From NCBI GenBank assembly GCA_902543535.1, contig CACBYG010000001.1, positions 124,001 through 188,000 on the forward strand: a DNA stretch of 64,000 nucleotides, read 5' to 3'. The stretch comes from an uncultured Pelagibacteraceae bacterium. GTDB taxonomy: Bacteria; Pseudomonadota; Alphaproteobacteria; Pelagibacterales; Pelagibacteraceae. The translations under genes were made by a program, and so were the position numbers. The notes beneath the pieces were generated by a model, which saw only the letters and a list, made by a program, of their open reading frames with translations, searched no databases and had not been told where the DNA came from. This document shows positions 34,179 through 44,783 of the stretch, one piece after another. Positions within the stretch are counted from its first letter, which is position 1. Every line of letters begins with the position of its first letter.

Positions 34179-35478
34179 TTTATTAAGAAAAGTTTTACCC
34201 AAAAGGCTTTTCTACAGAGCACTTTTAATTGTTGCAGTCCCAGTTATTGTTCTTCAACTAATTATCACAATTGTATTTTTTGATAGCTTATGGATTAAAA
34301 CTAATAAAGGGATGACAAGAACGTTAGTAAACGAAATAAGTGCATTTATTGAAGCATATGAAAGTGAGGAAGAAAACAAGCAAGAAATAAATAACCTTTT
34401 TTCATTATTTCTAGATTTAAATATTGAACTTAAACTTAACGAGGATTTACAAAAGCAGCAAAATGAAAGATGGTTTAGTCCAATTGATCGAACATTAAGA
34501 AGAGAATTAAAATCAAGATTTTCAGTGGAAGACTATTGGTTTGATTCAATAAACTATAAAGAGTTAATTGATTTAAGAATTAAATATAAAGATGGATATT
34601 TTAAATTTTTAGTACCTAAAGATCGTGTTGCCAGCTCTTCTGCAAGAATTTTTGCACTTTGGATAACTGTACCTGCAATAATTATGGTAATCATATCTCT
34701 AATATTTTTAAAAAATCAAACAAGACCTATTACCAATCTTGCACGTGCTGCAGAAAGATTTGGTAAAGGTGAGGAAATTGATGAATATAAGCCGTCCGGA
34801 GCGCTTGAAATAAGACAGGCCGGTCATGAATTTGACAAAATGAGAAAAAGAATAGTGAGACATCTAAATCAAAGAACTGAAATGTTATCAGGTATAAGTC
34901 ATGATTTAAGAACACCTTTAACAAGAATGAAGTTACAGCTTACGTTTATTAAAGACAAAGATTCAATGAAAAAATTATCTGAAGATATTAACGAAATGGA
35001 AAAAATGCTTAATGAGTATCTTCAATTTACAAGCTCATCATATGTTGAAAAAGACGAAATGTTTAACCTATCTGAACTAATTGATGAAGTAATCAAAAAA
35101 TATAATAATAAAAATATTTCAAAGAATTTGTTACCTAGAATCTATATAAACGGTAGAAAAAATTTAATCAGCAGATGTCTAAATAATCTTATTGATAACG
35201 CCTTAAAGTATGCAAATAAAGTTGAAGTAAATCTTAGTAAAAAAAATACAAATCTATTTATTATGATTGATGATGATGGTCCTGGTATCGCAAAAAGTGA
35301 ATACGATAATGTATTTAAACCATTCTATAAAATAGATAAAGGAAGAGCAGACGCCAAATCAAGTGTTGGTCTTGGTTTGTCAATTGCATCAGATATCATC
35401 AAATCCCATGGAGGAAATATAAAACTTGAGAAATCTAAACTGGATGGTTTAAGAGTTAAGATTTTTTTACCTGTTTAG
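34159..35478 (+). CDS. envZ: Sensor histidine kinase (EnvZ-like)
   Basis: HAMP, GISHDLRTPLTRMKLQ H-box, IDDDGPGI, SVGLGLSIA. Confidence 0.88.
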   Translation: MFSGLNNLLRKVLPKRLFYRALLIVAVPVIVLQLIITIVFFDSLWIKTNKGMTRTLVNEISAFIEAYESEEENKQEINNLFSLFLDLNIELKLNEDLQKQQNERWFSPIDRTLRRELKSRFSVEDYWFDSINYKELIDLRIKYKDGYFKFLVPKDRVASSSARIFALWITVPAIIMVIISLIFLKNQTRPITNLARAAERFGKGEEIDEYKPSGALEIRQAGHEFDKMRKRIVRHLNQRTEMLSGISHDLRTPLTRMKLQLTFIKDKDSMKKLSEDINEMEKMLNEYLQFTSSSYVEKDEMFNLSELIDEVIKKYNNKNISKNLLPRIYINGRKNLISRCLNNLIDNALKYANKVEVNLSKKNTNLFIMIDDDGPGIAKSEYDNVFKPFYKIDKGRADAKSSVGLGLSIASDIIKSHGGNIKLEKSKLDGLRVKIFLPV

Positions 35479-35707
35479 TTTTTGTTTTTTTTTTACTTTC
35501 AAGCTTTTTAATTTTGATTTCTAGGTTCTCAACTCGTTTTGAAAGAACATCAAATTCATCCTTGCTTGTTAATTTCATTTTAAAAACAAATTCGTCTCTT
35601 TTAGATTTGAAAATATTTAGAATTTCGGCAGATAAATCTTTTGAGGAAACCAACCCTTGCTCAATCAATTTTGCAAACTTATCAATTATAAATTTAGAAT
35701 TTTTCAT
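35456..35707 (-). CDS. UbiK/BMFP accessory-factor-like protein
   Basis: 83 aa; KLIEQGL...SKDEFDVLSKRVENLEIKIKKLE, typical of the BMFP family. Confidence 0.75.
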   Translation of the reverse strand: MKNSKFIIDKFAKLIEQGLVSSKDLSAEILNIFKSKRDEFVFKMKLTSKDEFDVLSKRVENLEIKIKKLESKKKTKTKQVKKS

Positions 35708-35739
35708 ATTTAAGATATATATTATAAGTATAAATTAAA

Positions 35740-36522
35740 ATGTTCATCAATAATTTTGACCCAGTTGCAATTGAAATTTTTTCGTTAGAAATCAGATGGT
35801 ATTCGTTAGCTTATATTGTTGGTATTTTGTTTGGATGGTTTATTGCAAAAAAAATATTTATTAAAAATGAGGATATCAACAAAAAATTTGACGACTACAT
35901 TACTTATTTAATAATTGGAATTATTTTAGGTGGAAGAATTGGTTACATACTATTCTACAATCTAGAATATTATTTAATTAATTTGTTGGATATTTTTAAA
36001 ATTTGGGAAGGCGGTATGTCTTTTCATGGTGGATTATTCGGAATAATAATTGCGAGTATAATTTTTGGAAAAAAAAATAATCAAAACCCTTTTTTATATA
36101 TGGATATTGTAGCTTTAGTTGCTCCAATTGGAATTTTTTTTGGAAGGCTGTCAAATTTTATAAATTCAGAGCTTTATGGAAAAATAACTAATTTACCATG
36201 GTCAGTAACTTTTGTTCAAATAGATAACTTGCCAAGACACCCTACGCAAATATACGAAGCATTGCTAGAAGGAATAATTTTATTTATTATTTTAATGAAT
36301 TTTAAAAATAAAAATTTTTTGCTTAAGCCTGGCTTAATATCAAGTCTATTTTTAATTTTCTACTCAATATTTAGATTTTCTGTTGAATTTTTAAGAGTTC
36401 CAGACGAGCAGTTAGGTTATTTATTATTTAATTTAACTATGGGACAAATTTTAAGTGTAATCCTAATATTAATTGGGTTGGTTCTATTTTATTTTAAAAA
36501 TGAAGATAAACAAATCAACTAA
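35740..36522 (+). CDS. lgt: Prolipoprotein diacylglyceryl transferase
   Basis: IRWYSLAYIVGILFGW, GGRIGYILFYN, GRLSNFINSELYGK, RHPTQIYEALLEG. Confidence 0.96.
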   Translation: MFINNFDPVAIEIFSLEIRWYSLAYIVGILFGWFIAKKIFIKNEDINKKFDDYITYLIIGIILGGRIGYILFYNLEYYLINLLDIFKIWEGGMSFHGGLFGIIIASIIFGKKNNQNPFLYMDIVALVAPIGIFFGRLSNFINSELYGKITNLPWSVTFVQIDNLPRHPTQIYEALLEGIILFIILMNFKNKNFLLKPGLISSLFLIFYSIFRFSVEFLRVPDEQLGYLLFNLTMGQILSVILILIGLVLFYFKNEDKQIN

Positions 36523-37555
36523 CTTATCTTTAGACCAATTTATTAATTGGGCACTTTACGATAAAGTCTCTGGTTATTATATGAAGCAAAATCCTTTTGG
36601 TAAGGAAGGTGATTTCATTACAGCTCCAAATATCACAAGGCTTTTTTCTGAAATTATTACTATTTGGTTAATTACTTTTCTTAAGAGCTTAGGTTCTCCC
36701 AAAAAATTTAATTTAATTGAATTGGGAGCTGGAAATGGCGAAATGATGAAAGTGATTTATGAAACATTAAAAAATTTTCCTGAACACTTTAGTTCTTGTA
36801 ATTTTATGATACACGAAAAAAGCCGATATCTAATAGAACAACAGAAAGTAAATCTTAAAACTGAAAAAATCACTTGGACTGAAGATTTAAAGAAAAATTA
36901 TAAAGATCCAACTATTTTTCTGGCAAATGAATTTTTTGATGCTCTGCCAATAAAACAGTTTTTTAAAAGACAAAATGACTGGTATGAAAGATTTGTAGAT
37001 CTTAAAGATCCTAAAGAGGCTAAATTTTACGAAATTAAATCAAACATAAAATTAGTTGAAAAGAAATTAAATTTTGAAATTTCAAAAGAGCAAAATATAA
37101 TTGAGTATTCTCCTGATGCCTTCAAATATTTAAAAATTATAAGTGATACAATTGAAAAAAATAAAGGCGGTATACTAATCATAGATTATGGTTACTTAAA
37201 TCAAAAAATGCAGGATACTCTTCAAGCAGTCAATAATCATAAATATTCAAATATATTAGAAAATATTGGTGAGTCTGATATTACTTACAATGTTAATTTT
37301 AATTTGTTTCAAAATTTTATAAACCAATATAAAAACTTAGATACACTTTTAACAACTCAAAAAAAATTCTTAACTAGCATGGGAATTCTTCAAAGAGCTG
37401 AGATTGTGAGTAAGGATATAGCTTTTTCAAAAAAAACTGACTTATTTTATAGAATAAAACGACTGATAGATGAAAAGCAGATGGGTGAATTGTTTAAAGT
37501 TATGCTTATAAAAACTAAAAATAATAAATTCCATACAGGATTTCAGAATGATTAA
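36500..37555 (+). CDS. SAM-dependent methyltransferase, NDUFAF7/MidA family (COG1565)
   Basis: DKVSGYYMKQNPFGKEGDFITAPNITRLFSE, LIELGAGNGEMM, LANEFFDALPIKQF. Likely start ATG 36500. Confidence 0.87.
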   Translation: MKINKSTNLSLDQFINWALYDKVSGYYMKQNPFGKEGDFITAPNITRLFSEIITIWLITFLKSLGSPKKFNLIELGAGNGEMMKVIYETLKNFPEHFSSCNFMIHEKSRYLIEQQKVNLKTEKITWTEDLKKNYKDPTIFLANEFFDALPIKQFFKRQNDWYERFVDLKDPKEAKFYEIKSNIKLVEKKLNFEISKEQNIIEYSPDAFKYLKIISDTIEKNKGGILIIDYGYLNQKMQDTLQAVNNHKYSNILENIGESDITYNVNFNLFQNFINQYKNLDTLLTTQKKFLTSMGILQRAEIVSKDIAFSKKTDLFYRIKRLIDEKQMGELFKVMLIKTKNNKFHTGFQND

Positions 37556-38306
37556 ATCCAAAAAACTTTCAAAGATAAAAAAATTAAAACATGGTTTTTT
37601 TAATAGCAAAGGTGGCATTTCAAAAGATATTTATAAAAGTCTTAATTGTGGACCAGGGTCAAAAGATAAACCAGGTAATGTTAGAAAAAATTTAGAACTG
37701 GTAAGAAAAAAAATAAAAAACTCTGCTAGAGATATTTTTTTACTTAACCAAATTCATAGTAATAAATTTATTTATATTGATGAAAAATATCAATTTAAAT
37801 CAAAACCAAAAGTAGATGCAGTAATCACTAATCAAAAAAACTTACCAATTGCTATTCTAACTGCAGACTGTGTGCCAATTCTGATTTGTGATAACCAAAA
37901 AAAAATAATTGCAGCAATTCATGCTGGCTGGAAAGGAGCATACAAAGGAATAGTTGATAAGGTTATCAAATTTATGGTAAAAAAAGGATCTAAGCCAAAA
38001 AATATTACTGCAGTAATAGGCCCTGCTATTTCAATTGATAACTATGAAGTCCAAAATGACTTAAAAAATAAATTTTTAAAAAAAGATAGAAGAAATAAAA
38101 TTTTTTTTAGAATAAAGCGTAAAAAGTTATATTTTGATTTATCAAACTACGTAAAATCTATGCTTTTAAAGAATAAGATAAAGAAAATAGAAAAAATTAA
38201 AATCGATACATTTAATTTTAGGAATGAATTCTTCAGTGCTAGAAGAGCTTTAAGTTTAAAACATGCTGATTATGGTAGAAATATTTCAATAATTATGCTT
38301 AATTAA
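37548..38306 (+). CDS. Laccase-domain purine nucleoside phosphorylase (YfiH/PgeF-like)
   Basis: [11 protein letters not shown] and [13 protein letters not shown] motifs. Confidence 0.88.
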   Translation: MIKSKKLSKIKKLKHGFFNSKGGISKDIYKSLNCGPGSKDKPGNVRKNLELVRKKIKNSARDIFLLNQIHSNKFIYIDEKYQFKSKPKVDAVITNQKNLPIAILTADCVPILICDNQKKIIAAIHAGWKGAYKGIVDKVIKFMVKKGSKPKNITAVIGPAISIDNYEVQNDLKNKFLKKDRRNKIFFRIKRKKLYFDLSNYVKSMLLKNKIKKIEKIKIDTFNFRNEFFSARRALSLKHADYGRNISIIMLN

Positions 38307-38317
38307 GTTTTTTTCAA

Positions 38318-39250
38318 ATGAAATTATTATCAGGAACTAGCAACAAGCCTTTAAGTAAAGATATTGCTAAATTCTTAAAGTCTAAACTAGTTAATTCAAG
38401 CATTAGAAATTTTGCGGATGGTGAAATTTATATTGAATTAAATGAAAATATTAGAGGTAACAGTATTTTTATCATTCAGTCTATTTCATCTCCTGCAAAC
38501 GACAACTTAATGGAACTTTTGTTGTGTATAGATGCTTTAAAAAGATCATCTGCTAAAAATATAACAGCTGTTATTCCATACTTTGGTTATGCCAGACAAG
38601 ATAGAAAAGTGGTTCCTAGAACATCTATTTCAGCAAAACTTGTTTCAAATTTAATTACAAAAGCTGGAGCAGACAGAGTTGTGACAGTTGATTTGCATGC
38701 AGGCCAAATTCAAGGTTTTTTTGATATTCCAGTCGACAACCTATTTTCAACACCAATTTTTGCAAGACATGTAAAAAAAAATATTAAAAGTAAAAATATT
38801 GTATGTATTGCACCTGATGTAGGTGGTACCGAAAGAGCAAGAGCACTTGGAAAAATTTTAAATGTTGGTCTTGCAATTGTTGATAAAAGAAGGCCAAAAC
38901 CTGGCCAATCTCAAGTAATGAATATCATTGGAGAAGTCAAAGGTAAAACTTGTATTATAGTAGATGATATCATTGACTCAGGCGGAACTATAGTTAATGC
39001 AGCTAAAGCTTTAAAGAACCGTGGAGCGAAAGAAGTTTATGTTTATATCACTCACGGTGTTTTAAGTGGAGAAGCTATAAAAAAAATAAAAAATTCAGTA
39101 ATTAAAAATTTAGTAATCACAGATACAATTGATAATAAAAACAAAACCAAGAGTGCTAAAAACATTGAAGTTCTATCAATTTCAGCCTTGATGGGAGAGG
39201 CTATTAAAAGAATATCAAACTCAACGTCTGTTTCTGATTTATTTAAATAA
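38318..39250 (+). CDS. prs: Ribose-phosphate pyrophosphokinase
   Basis: [35 protein letters not shown]. Confidence 0.97.
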   Translation: MKLLSGTSNKPLSKDIAKFLKSKLVNSSIRNFADGEIYIELNENIRGNSIFIIQSISSPANDNLMELLLCIDALKRSSAKNITAVIPYFGYARQDRKVVPRTSISAKLVSNLITKAGADRVVTVDLHAGQIQGFFDIPVDNLFSTPIFARHVKKNIKSKNIVCIAPDVGGTERARALGKILNVGLAIVDKRRPKPGQSQVMNIIGEVKGKTCIIVDDIIDSGGTIVNAAKALKNRGAKEVYVYITHGVLSGEAIKKIKNSVIKNLVITDTIDNKNKTKSAKNIEVLSISALMGEAIKRISNSTSVSDLFK

Positions 39251-39296
39251 TTACCTTGAGTTATTAAGGATCTTGAGCTAAAAACCCCCTGATTTT

Positions 39297-40010
39297 ATGA
39301 ATACATTAGATGCCAATATTAGAAATACTAAAACTAAAGGTGAACTAAGCTCCCTAAGACACAACGGGAATGTGCCTGCTATAATTTATGGTGGTGAGGC
39401 TCAAAATGAAAAAGTAACAATTTCAAAAAAATTATTAAAATCATTAATTGAAAAAGAAAATTTTTTGTCAAATATTATTGCTTTAAATGTTGACGGCAAA
39501 ACACAAAATGTTCTTCCCAAAGAAATAAAATATGACATCATTACAGATGAACCTATTCATGTAGATTTTTTAAGAGTGGTCCCAGGTGTAAAAATTAAAA
39601 TTGAGGTTCCGGTAAAATTTATTAATCACGAAAGTTCCCCAGGATTAAAGAGGGGTGGGGTATTAAACATAGTAAGAAGAAAAGTTGAATTGAAATGTCC
39701 AAGTGAGAAAATTCCTGAAAATCTTGTGATAGATTTGGATGGAATTGATATTGGTGAGAGTTTCAAAATTTCATCGATAAGCTTAGATCAAGAAGTAACG
39801 CCTACTATTCAAGGAAGAGACTTTGTAATTGCAACTTTAGCGGCGCCAACTGTAATGAAAGAACCTGAAAAACCAGCAGAAGCAGAAGCAGCTGAGGGTG
39901 AAGAAGGAGCAGCAGGAGCAGAAGCTGCCCCTGCAGATGGTGATAAGCCTGCAGCCGAAGGTGACAAAAAAGAAGGTGAAGATAAAAAACCTGCAGAAGA
40001 AAAAAAATAA
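39297..40010 (+). CDS. rplY: Large ribosomal subunit protein bL25 (Ctc) with acidic low-complexity tail
   Basis: L25/CTC domain; ~50-residue A/E/K/G-rich C-terminal tail; followed by pth and ychF. Confidence 0.94.
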   Translation: MNTLDANIRNTKTKGELSSLRHNGNVPAIIYGGEAQNEKVTISKKLLKSLIEKENFLSNIIALNVDGKTQNVLPKEIKYDIITDEPIHVDFLRVVPGVKIKIEVPVKFINHESSPGLKRGGVLNIVRRKVELKCPSEKIPENLVIDLDGIDIGESFKISSISLDQEVTPTIQGRDFVIATLAAPTVMKEPEKPAEAEAAEGEEGAAGAEAAPADGDKPAAEGDKKEGEDKKPAEEKK

Positions 40011-40051
40011 GTTATTAAAATTGAAATTTACTTCCCACTAAAATCCATTAT

Positions 40052-40612
40052 ATGCTTTTATTTGTAGGTTTAGGTAACCCAACTCCAGATAGTGAAAATA
40101 ACAGACATAATGTTGGTTTCAAAATAATTGACTCTATTAATAAAAAATTTGGCTTATCAAAACAAAAACCAAAATTTAAAGGATTACTTACCACTGGTAA
40201 CATTGCTGAACAGAAGGTTTATGCGATCAAGCCATTAACTTTTATGAATAATTCCGGAATATGTATTAGAGAACTCATTGAATATTTTAAAATTGATGCT
40301 GAAGATGTAATTGTTTTCCACGATGATTTAGATATTGAATTTGGAAAAATTAAAGCAAAGTTTGGGGGATCAAGTGCAGGACATAACGGTATAGCATCTA
40401 TTGATAAATTTATTGGTAAAGATTATTCAAGAGTAAGAGTGGGAATTGGTAAACCAAAAGAAAATATGGAAGTAAGCGATTATGTTTTACAAAATTTTGA
40501 TGAGGATGAAATGATGGGTTTAGAAAAAATTACAAAAGATATTACAGACTCCATTTTGATATTAGTGAATAAAAAATTAGATTTATTTTCAAGTACAGTA
40601 AATAATAAATAA
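40052..40612 (+). CDS. pth: Peptidyl-tRNA hydrolase
   Basis: FVGLGNPTPDSENNRHNVGF, PLTFMNNSG, FHDDLDIEFGKIKAKFGGSSAGHNG. Confidence 0.97.
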   Translation: MLLFVGLGNPTPDSENNRHNVGFKIIDSINKKFGLSKQKPKFKGLLTTGNIAEQKVYAIKPLTFMNNSGICIRELIEYFKIDAEDVIVFHDDLDIEFGKIKAKFGGSSAGHNGIASIDKFIGKDYSRVRVGIGKPKENMEVSDYVLQNFDEDEMMGLEKITKDITDSILILVNKKLDLFSSTVNNK

Positions 40613-41685
40613 TGAGTTTTAAATGTGGAATTGTTGGTTTGCCCAATGTTGGTAAATCTACGTTATTCAATGCACTCACAAATTCTAGTAAAGCTCAGGC
40701 TGCGAATTTTCCCTTCTGTACTATAGACCCTAATATAGGGGTAGTTCCTGTTCCAGACGAGCGACTTGAAAAATTATCCAAAGTTTCTAATTCAAAAAAA
40801 ATAATTAATACGACAATTTCTTTCGTTGATATAGCAGGCCTTGTGAAGGGTGCCTCAAAAGGTGAGGGTTTGGGAAATAAATTTCTTTCACATATAAGAG
40901 AGGTGGATGCTGTAATTCATATGATTAGATGCTTTGACTCTGATGATATTCAAAATGTTAACCCAACTGTTGATCCCATTAGAGATTTAGAGATTATCGA
41001 AACAGAAATGATGCTTGCAGATTTAGAGTCTATACAAAAAAGATTGGAAAAAAATAACAAAAAAAATGTAGAGGAAGAGCAACTCAAAATTTTAGAAATT
41101 GCATTAGATTGTATAAATAATGATAAAGATATATCTGTTCTCAAATCTCAATTTGAAACAAAACAACTAAATCAAAGTGGATTATTATCCATTAAACCTA
41201 AGATATTTGTATGTAATGTTGATGAACAAAGTGTGAAGGAAGGTAACAATTATACAAATGCTTTCATTGAGAAATATGGAACAGAAAATACTTTAATAGT
41301 TTCAGCTGATATTGAAAATCAAATAAATGAATTAGAAAACGAAGAGAAAAAAAATTATATGGATATGATAGGCTTAAAAGATACTGGATTAAGCATGCTA
41401 ATCCAAAAAGGGTATAAAATTTTAGAACTTGATACTTATTTTACATCTGGTCCAGAGGAAACCAGAGCTTGGACAATTCAAAAGAATTGTACTGCCCCAA
41501 AGGCTGCTGGTGAGATTCACACAGATTTTGAAAAAGGATTTATAAGAGCTGAAACGATTTCCTATGACGATTTTGTTTCTAATGATGGTTGGGTAAATTC
41601 TAAAACTAACGGAAAAATGAGACTTGAAGGTAAGGACTATATTGTAAAAGATGGAGATGTGTTAAACTTCCGATTTAACACGTGA
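40612..41685 (+). CDS. ychF: Redox-regulated ATPase YchF/OLA1
   Basis: GIVGLPNVGKSTLFNALT, IAGLVKGASKGEGLGNKFLSHIREVDA. Confidence 0.98.
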   Translation: MSFKCGIVGLPNVGKSTLFNALTNSSKAQAANFPFCTIDPNIGVVPVPDERLEKLSKVSNSKKIINTTISFVDIAGLVKGASKGEGLGNKFLSHIREVDAVIHMIRCFDSDDIQNVNPTVDPIRDLEIIETEMMLADLESIQKRLEKNNKKNVEEEQLKILEIALDCINNDKDISVLKSQFETKQLNQSGLLSIKPKIFVCNVDEQSVKEGNNYTNAFIEKYGTENTLIVSADIENQINELENEEKKNYMDMIGLKDTGLSMLIQKGYKILELDTYFTSGPEETRAWTIQKNCTAPKAAGEIHTDFEKGFIRAETISYDDFVSNDGWVNSKTNGKMRLEGKDYIVKDGDVLNFRFNT

Positions 41686-42441
41686 CCAAATTCTCTTCAT
41701 GCTAAAATAAACAAGTATTGTTAAAATTATAAGATAAACTATTGCCTTAAAGCCCATTTGATGTCTTGCTTCTAAACTTGGTTCCGCCGCCCACATTAAG
41801 AAAGTAGTTACATCTTTAGACATTTGTTCAACACTTGGATTCGTTCCGTCTGAATATTCAATAATTCCATCTGAGAGAGGTGCTGACATTTTAATTTTGT
41901 TACCGTACATATATTTATTGTAATGAACTCCATCATCTAAAATCATTCCACTTGGAGCTTCTTCATAGCCTTGTAATAAAGAATATATGTAATCTACTCC
42001 TCCTCCTCTAGCTTTTACTAATACCGACATATCTGGAGGATATGCACCACCATTAGCTGCTTCAGCTGCCTTAACATTTTCATAAGGCATCACAAATTTA
42101 TCAGACAGTTTTCCTGGTCGTTGAAACATTTCACCATCTGCATTTGGTCCATCTGTCACCTCAAATGATGCAGCAATTGCTTTTGCTTGAGCTACTGAAA
42201 ACTCTGGCCCACCTTTTTCAGATAGATTTCTATAACTTAAATATTTCATTGAATGGCAAGCTGCACAGACTTCTGTATAGACTTGATATCCTCTTTGAAG
42301 TGAAGCTCTATCGAATTTTCCAAATAGACCCTTGAAAGTCCAGTCAGTTTTTAAATACTCAACCTTTTCTGCAGAAATTACGCTAGCGCTAGATGCACAA
42401 AACAATATTATTATTGATAATAGTTTAAAGATTTTTTTCAC
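41662..42441 (-). CDS. petC: Cytochrome c1 of the bc1 complex
   Basis: CAACHSMKYLSYRNLS haem-binding motif; C-terminal TM. Confidence 0.95.
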   Translation of the reverse strand: MKKIFKLLSIIILFCASSASVISAEKVEYLKTDWTFKGLFGKFDRASLQRGYQVYTEVCAACHSMKYLSYRNLSEKGGPEFSVAQAKAIAASFEVTDGPNADGEMFQRPGKLSDKFVMPYENVKAAEAANGGAYPPDMSVLVKARGGGVDYIYSLLQGYEEAPSGMILDDGVHYNKYMYGNKIKMSAPLSDGIIEYSDGTNPSVEQMSKDVTTFLMWAAEPSLEARHQMGFKAIVYLIILTILVYFSMKRIWSRVKSEV

Positions 42442-43703
42442 TATTCTATTTTACTTTCCTTTTTTTTAGCCATAGCCATATTGGGCGATCCTCCCAGCAC
42501 TGGTTCCGTAATACTTAATGGTAAAGGTATAGTCCTCTCCTTTAATCCCAGCACTGGTAAAATAACTAAAAAATGAAGGAAATAATAAGCTGTAGCAACT
42601 CTTGCAATCAATAAGTAAAGCCCTTCAGCAGGCATTGCACCCATGTAACCTAATATTAAAACGTCAGCTACTAGTATCCAATAAAATTGCTTATAGAGTG
42701 GTCTAAATACTGCTGATCTTATTTTTGAAGTATCTAGCCAAGGTAAAACAGCTAAAATTAAAATCGCAGATAACATTGCTACAACTCCAAGCAATTTATC
42801 AGGAACTGATCTTAAAATTGCATAAAAAGGTAAGAGATACCATTCAGGGACAATGTGTGCTGGTGTTACTAATGGATTGGCTTCTATATAATTATCAGCG
42901 TGACCTAAAATATTAGGGGCGTAAAATACAAAAAAAGCAAATACAATCATGAACATCAATAATGCAAATCCATCTTTAATCACTATGTAAGGATGAAATG
43001 GAACTGTATCTTTTGATGGTTTTTTGATATCTATTCCAACAGGATTATTGTTACCAGGAACATGCAATGCCCAAATGTGTAAAACTACTAAACCTAAAAT
43101 TAAAAAAGGTATTAGGTAATGTAGAGTAAAAAATCTAGTTAAAGTCGGATTATCCACAGAATATCCTCCCCACAACCATGTTACTATACCTTCTCCAACA
43201 AGCGGTATTGCACTAAATAAATTTGTTATTACTGTTGCTCCCCAGAAGCTCATTTGTCCCCATGGTAAAACATAACCCATGAAAGCAGCTGCCATCATCA
43301 GCAAGTAAATAATTATTCCAATAATCCAAATGATTTCTCTTGGAGATTTATATGATCCATAAAATAATGATCTAAAAATATGAATGTAAACTGCTAAGAA
43401 AAACATAGAGGCACCATTTGCGTGAATATATCTAATTAACCAACCATAATTAACATCTCTCATAATGTGCTCAACACTTTCAAATGCCATATCAGCGTGA
43501 GCAATATAATGCATCGCTAAAGTTAAACCTGTAACAATTTGAGTAATTAAACAAAATGTTAAAATTCCACCAAATGTCCACCAGTAGTTTAGATTTTTTG
43601 GAGTTGGATAATCAGTTAAGTGATTTGCCAAAGTAAGTAATGGCAATCTATCATTAAACCATTTACCTGCTTTTGATGTTGGTGTGTATTCGTGTTCACT
43701 CAT
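42441..43703 (-). CDS. petB: Cytochrome b of the bc1 complex
   Basis: [42 protein letters not shown]. Confidence 0.98.
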   Translation of the reverse strand: MSEHEYTPTSKAGKWFNDRLPLLTLANHLTDYPTPKNLNYWWTFGGILTFCLITQIVTGLTLAMHYIAHADMAFESVEHIMRDVNYGWLIRYIHANGASMFFLAVYIHIFRSLFYGSYKSPREIIWIIGIIIYLLMMAAAFMGYVLPWGQMSFWGATVITNLFSAIPLVGEGIVTWLWGGYSVDNPTLTRFFTLHYLIPFLILGLVVLHIWALHVPGNNNPVGIDIKKPSKDTVPFHPYIVIKDGFALLMFMIVFAFFVFYAPNILGHADNYIEANPLVTPAHIVPEWYLLPFYAILRSVPDKLLGVVAMLSAILILAVLPWLDTSKIRSAVFRPLYKQFYWILVADVLILGYMGAMPAEGLYLLIARVATAYYFLHFLVILPVLGLKERTIPLPLSITEPVLGGSPNMAMAKKKESKIE

Positions 43704-43708
43704 ATATT

Positions 43709-44218
43709 TTATCCAATTTTAATTGTTTTAGCGTTAACAAATTCATACTTTGGAACTTCCATGTTCCATGGCGCTGGGCCTTTTCTAATTCTTCCAGAGG
43801 TATCATAATGTGAACCATGACAAGGACAAAACCATCCATCATAATCTCCTTTATCATTTAAAGGCACGCATCCCAGATGAGTGCATACACCAAGCATCAC
43901 TAACCATTCAGGATTTTTTGCTCTGTCTTCATCTTTTTCTGGGTGTATCAAATCTTCCATTTTAACAGACCTTGCTTCGGCAATTTCTTCCTGGGTTCGT
44001 CTTCTTATAAAAACTGGTTTTCCTCTCCAAAGCACTGTAATTGTGTTGCCTGGCTTTAAAGAACTAACGTCGACTTCAGTACTAGCTAATGCTTTTACAG
44101 AAGCATCAGGATTCATTTGGTCCACTAACGGCCAAACAACTGCTGCAACACCGACTGCCCCAACAGCATAAGAGGCTGTAAATAAGAAATCTCTTCTTTC
44201 TGGTTTTTTATCTGACAC
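43709..44218 (-). CDS. petA: Ubiquinol-cytochrome c reductase Rieske subunit
   Basis: CTHLGCVPL and CPCHGSHYD 2Fe-2S ligands; N-terminal TM. Confidence 0.98.
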   Translation of the reverse strand: MSDKKPERRDFLFTASYAVGAVGVAAVVWPLVDQMNPDASVKALASTEVDVSSLKPGNTITVLWRGKPVFIRRRTQEEIAEARSVKMEDLIHPEKDEDRAKNPEWLVMLGVCTHLGCVPLNDKGDYDGWFCPCHGSHYDTSGRIRKGPAPWNMEVPKYEFVNAKTIKIG

Positions 44219-44309
44219 GATTAGTAACTGTTTATATTGTCTGTTTTGATTTAAATTACTTAATATACGAATTCATATAATATAAAATATTAATTTTACT
44301 ACTGATAGA

Positions 44310-44783
44310 ATGACACAGAATTCAACCATTTCAGGGCCAAAAATTGCATTATATGAGCCGGATATTCCACAAAATACTGCAGCAATAATAAGAACTTGTG
44401 CTTGTTTGGGTGCAAAACTGGAAATTATTGAGCCATGTGGTTTTCTACTGTCAGATAAAAGGTTTAAAAGAGTTGTCATGGACTACATGGACCTTGAACA
44501 GATCGAATTTTATCAAAGCTCTGAGAAATTTTTTGAGAAAAAGCAGAATCAAAGAATTGTTTTAATGACAACCAAGGGATCCATATCTTATACTGAATTT
44601 AAGTTTAAATCAGATGATACAATTTTATTTGGTCGTGAAAGTGCAGGTGTTCCTGAAAAGGTTCACAAACTAATCAAAGATAGATTAAAGATCCCAATGA
44701 ATGATAAAGTAAGATCACTAAATATTGCCTCATCTGTTGCTATAGTGTTGGCAGAAAGTTTAAGACAAATTAAATTAATTTAA
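44310..44783 (+). CDS. trmL: tRNA (cytidine34-2'-O)-methyltransferase
   Basis: SPOUT motifs: ALYEPDIPQNTAAIIRTCACLGAKLEIIEPCGF, LFGRESAGVPE, LNIASSVAIVLAE. Confidence 0.93.
   Translation: MTQNSTISGPKIALYEPDIPQNTAAIIRTCACLGAKLEIIEPCGFLLSDKRFKRVVMDYMDLEQIEFYQSSEKFFEKKQNQRIVLMTTKGSISYTEFKFKSDDTILFGRESAGVPEKVHKLIKDRLKIPMNDKVRSLNIASSVAIVLAESLRQIKLI

Noticed and set aside
39251-39296. rplY leader with CCTT...AAGG hairpin and GAGCTAAAAACCCCC, considered as SAM-II/SAM-V or preQ1-like riboswitch
   Set aside because: A-rich tail is superficially similar, but I could not build the required pseudoknot and rplY is not a target gene for these ligands. An Infernal search against Rfam would settle it.
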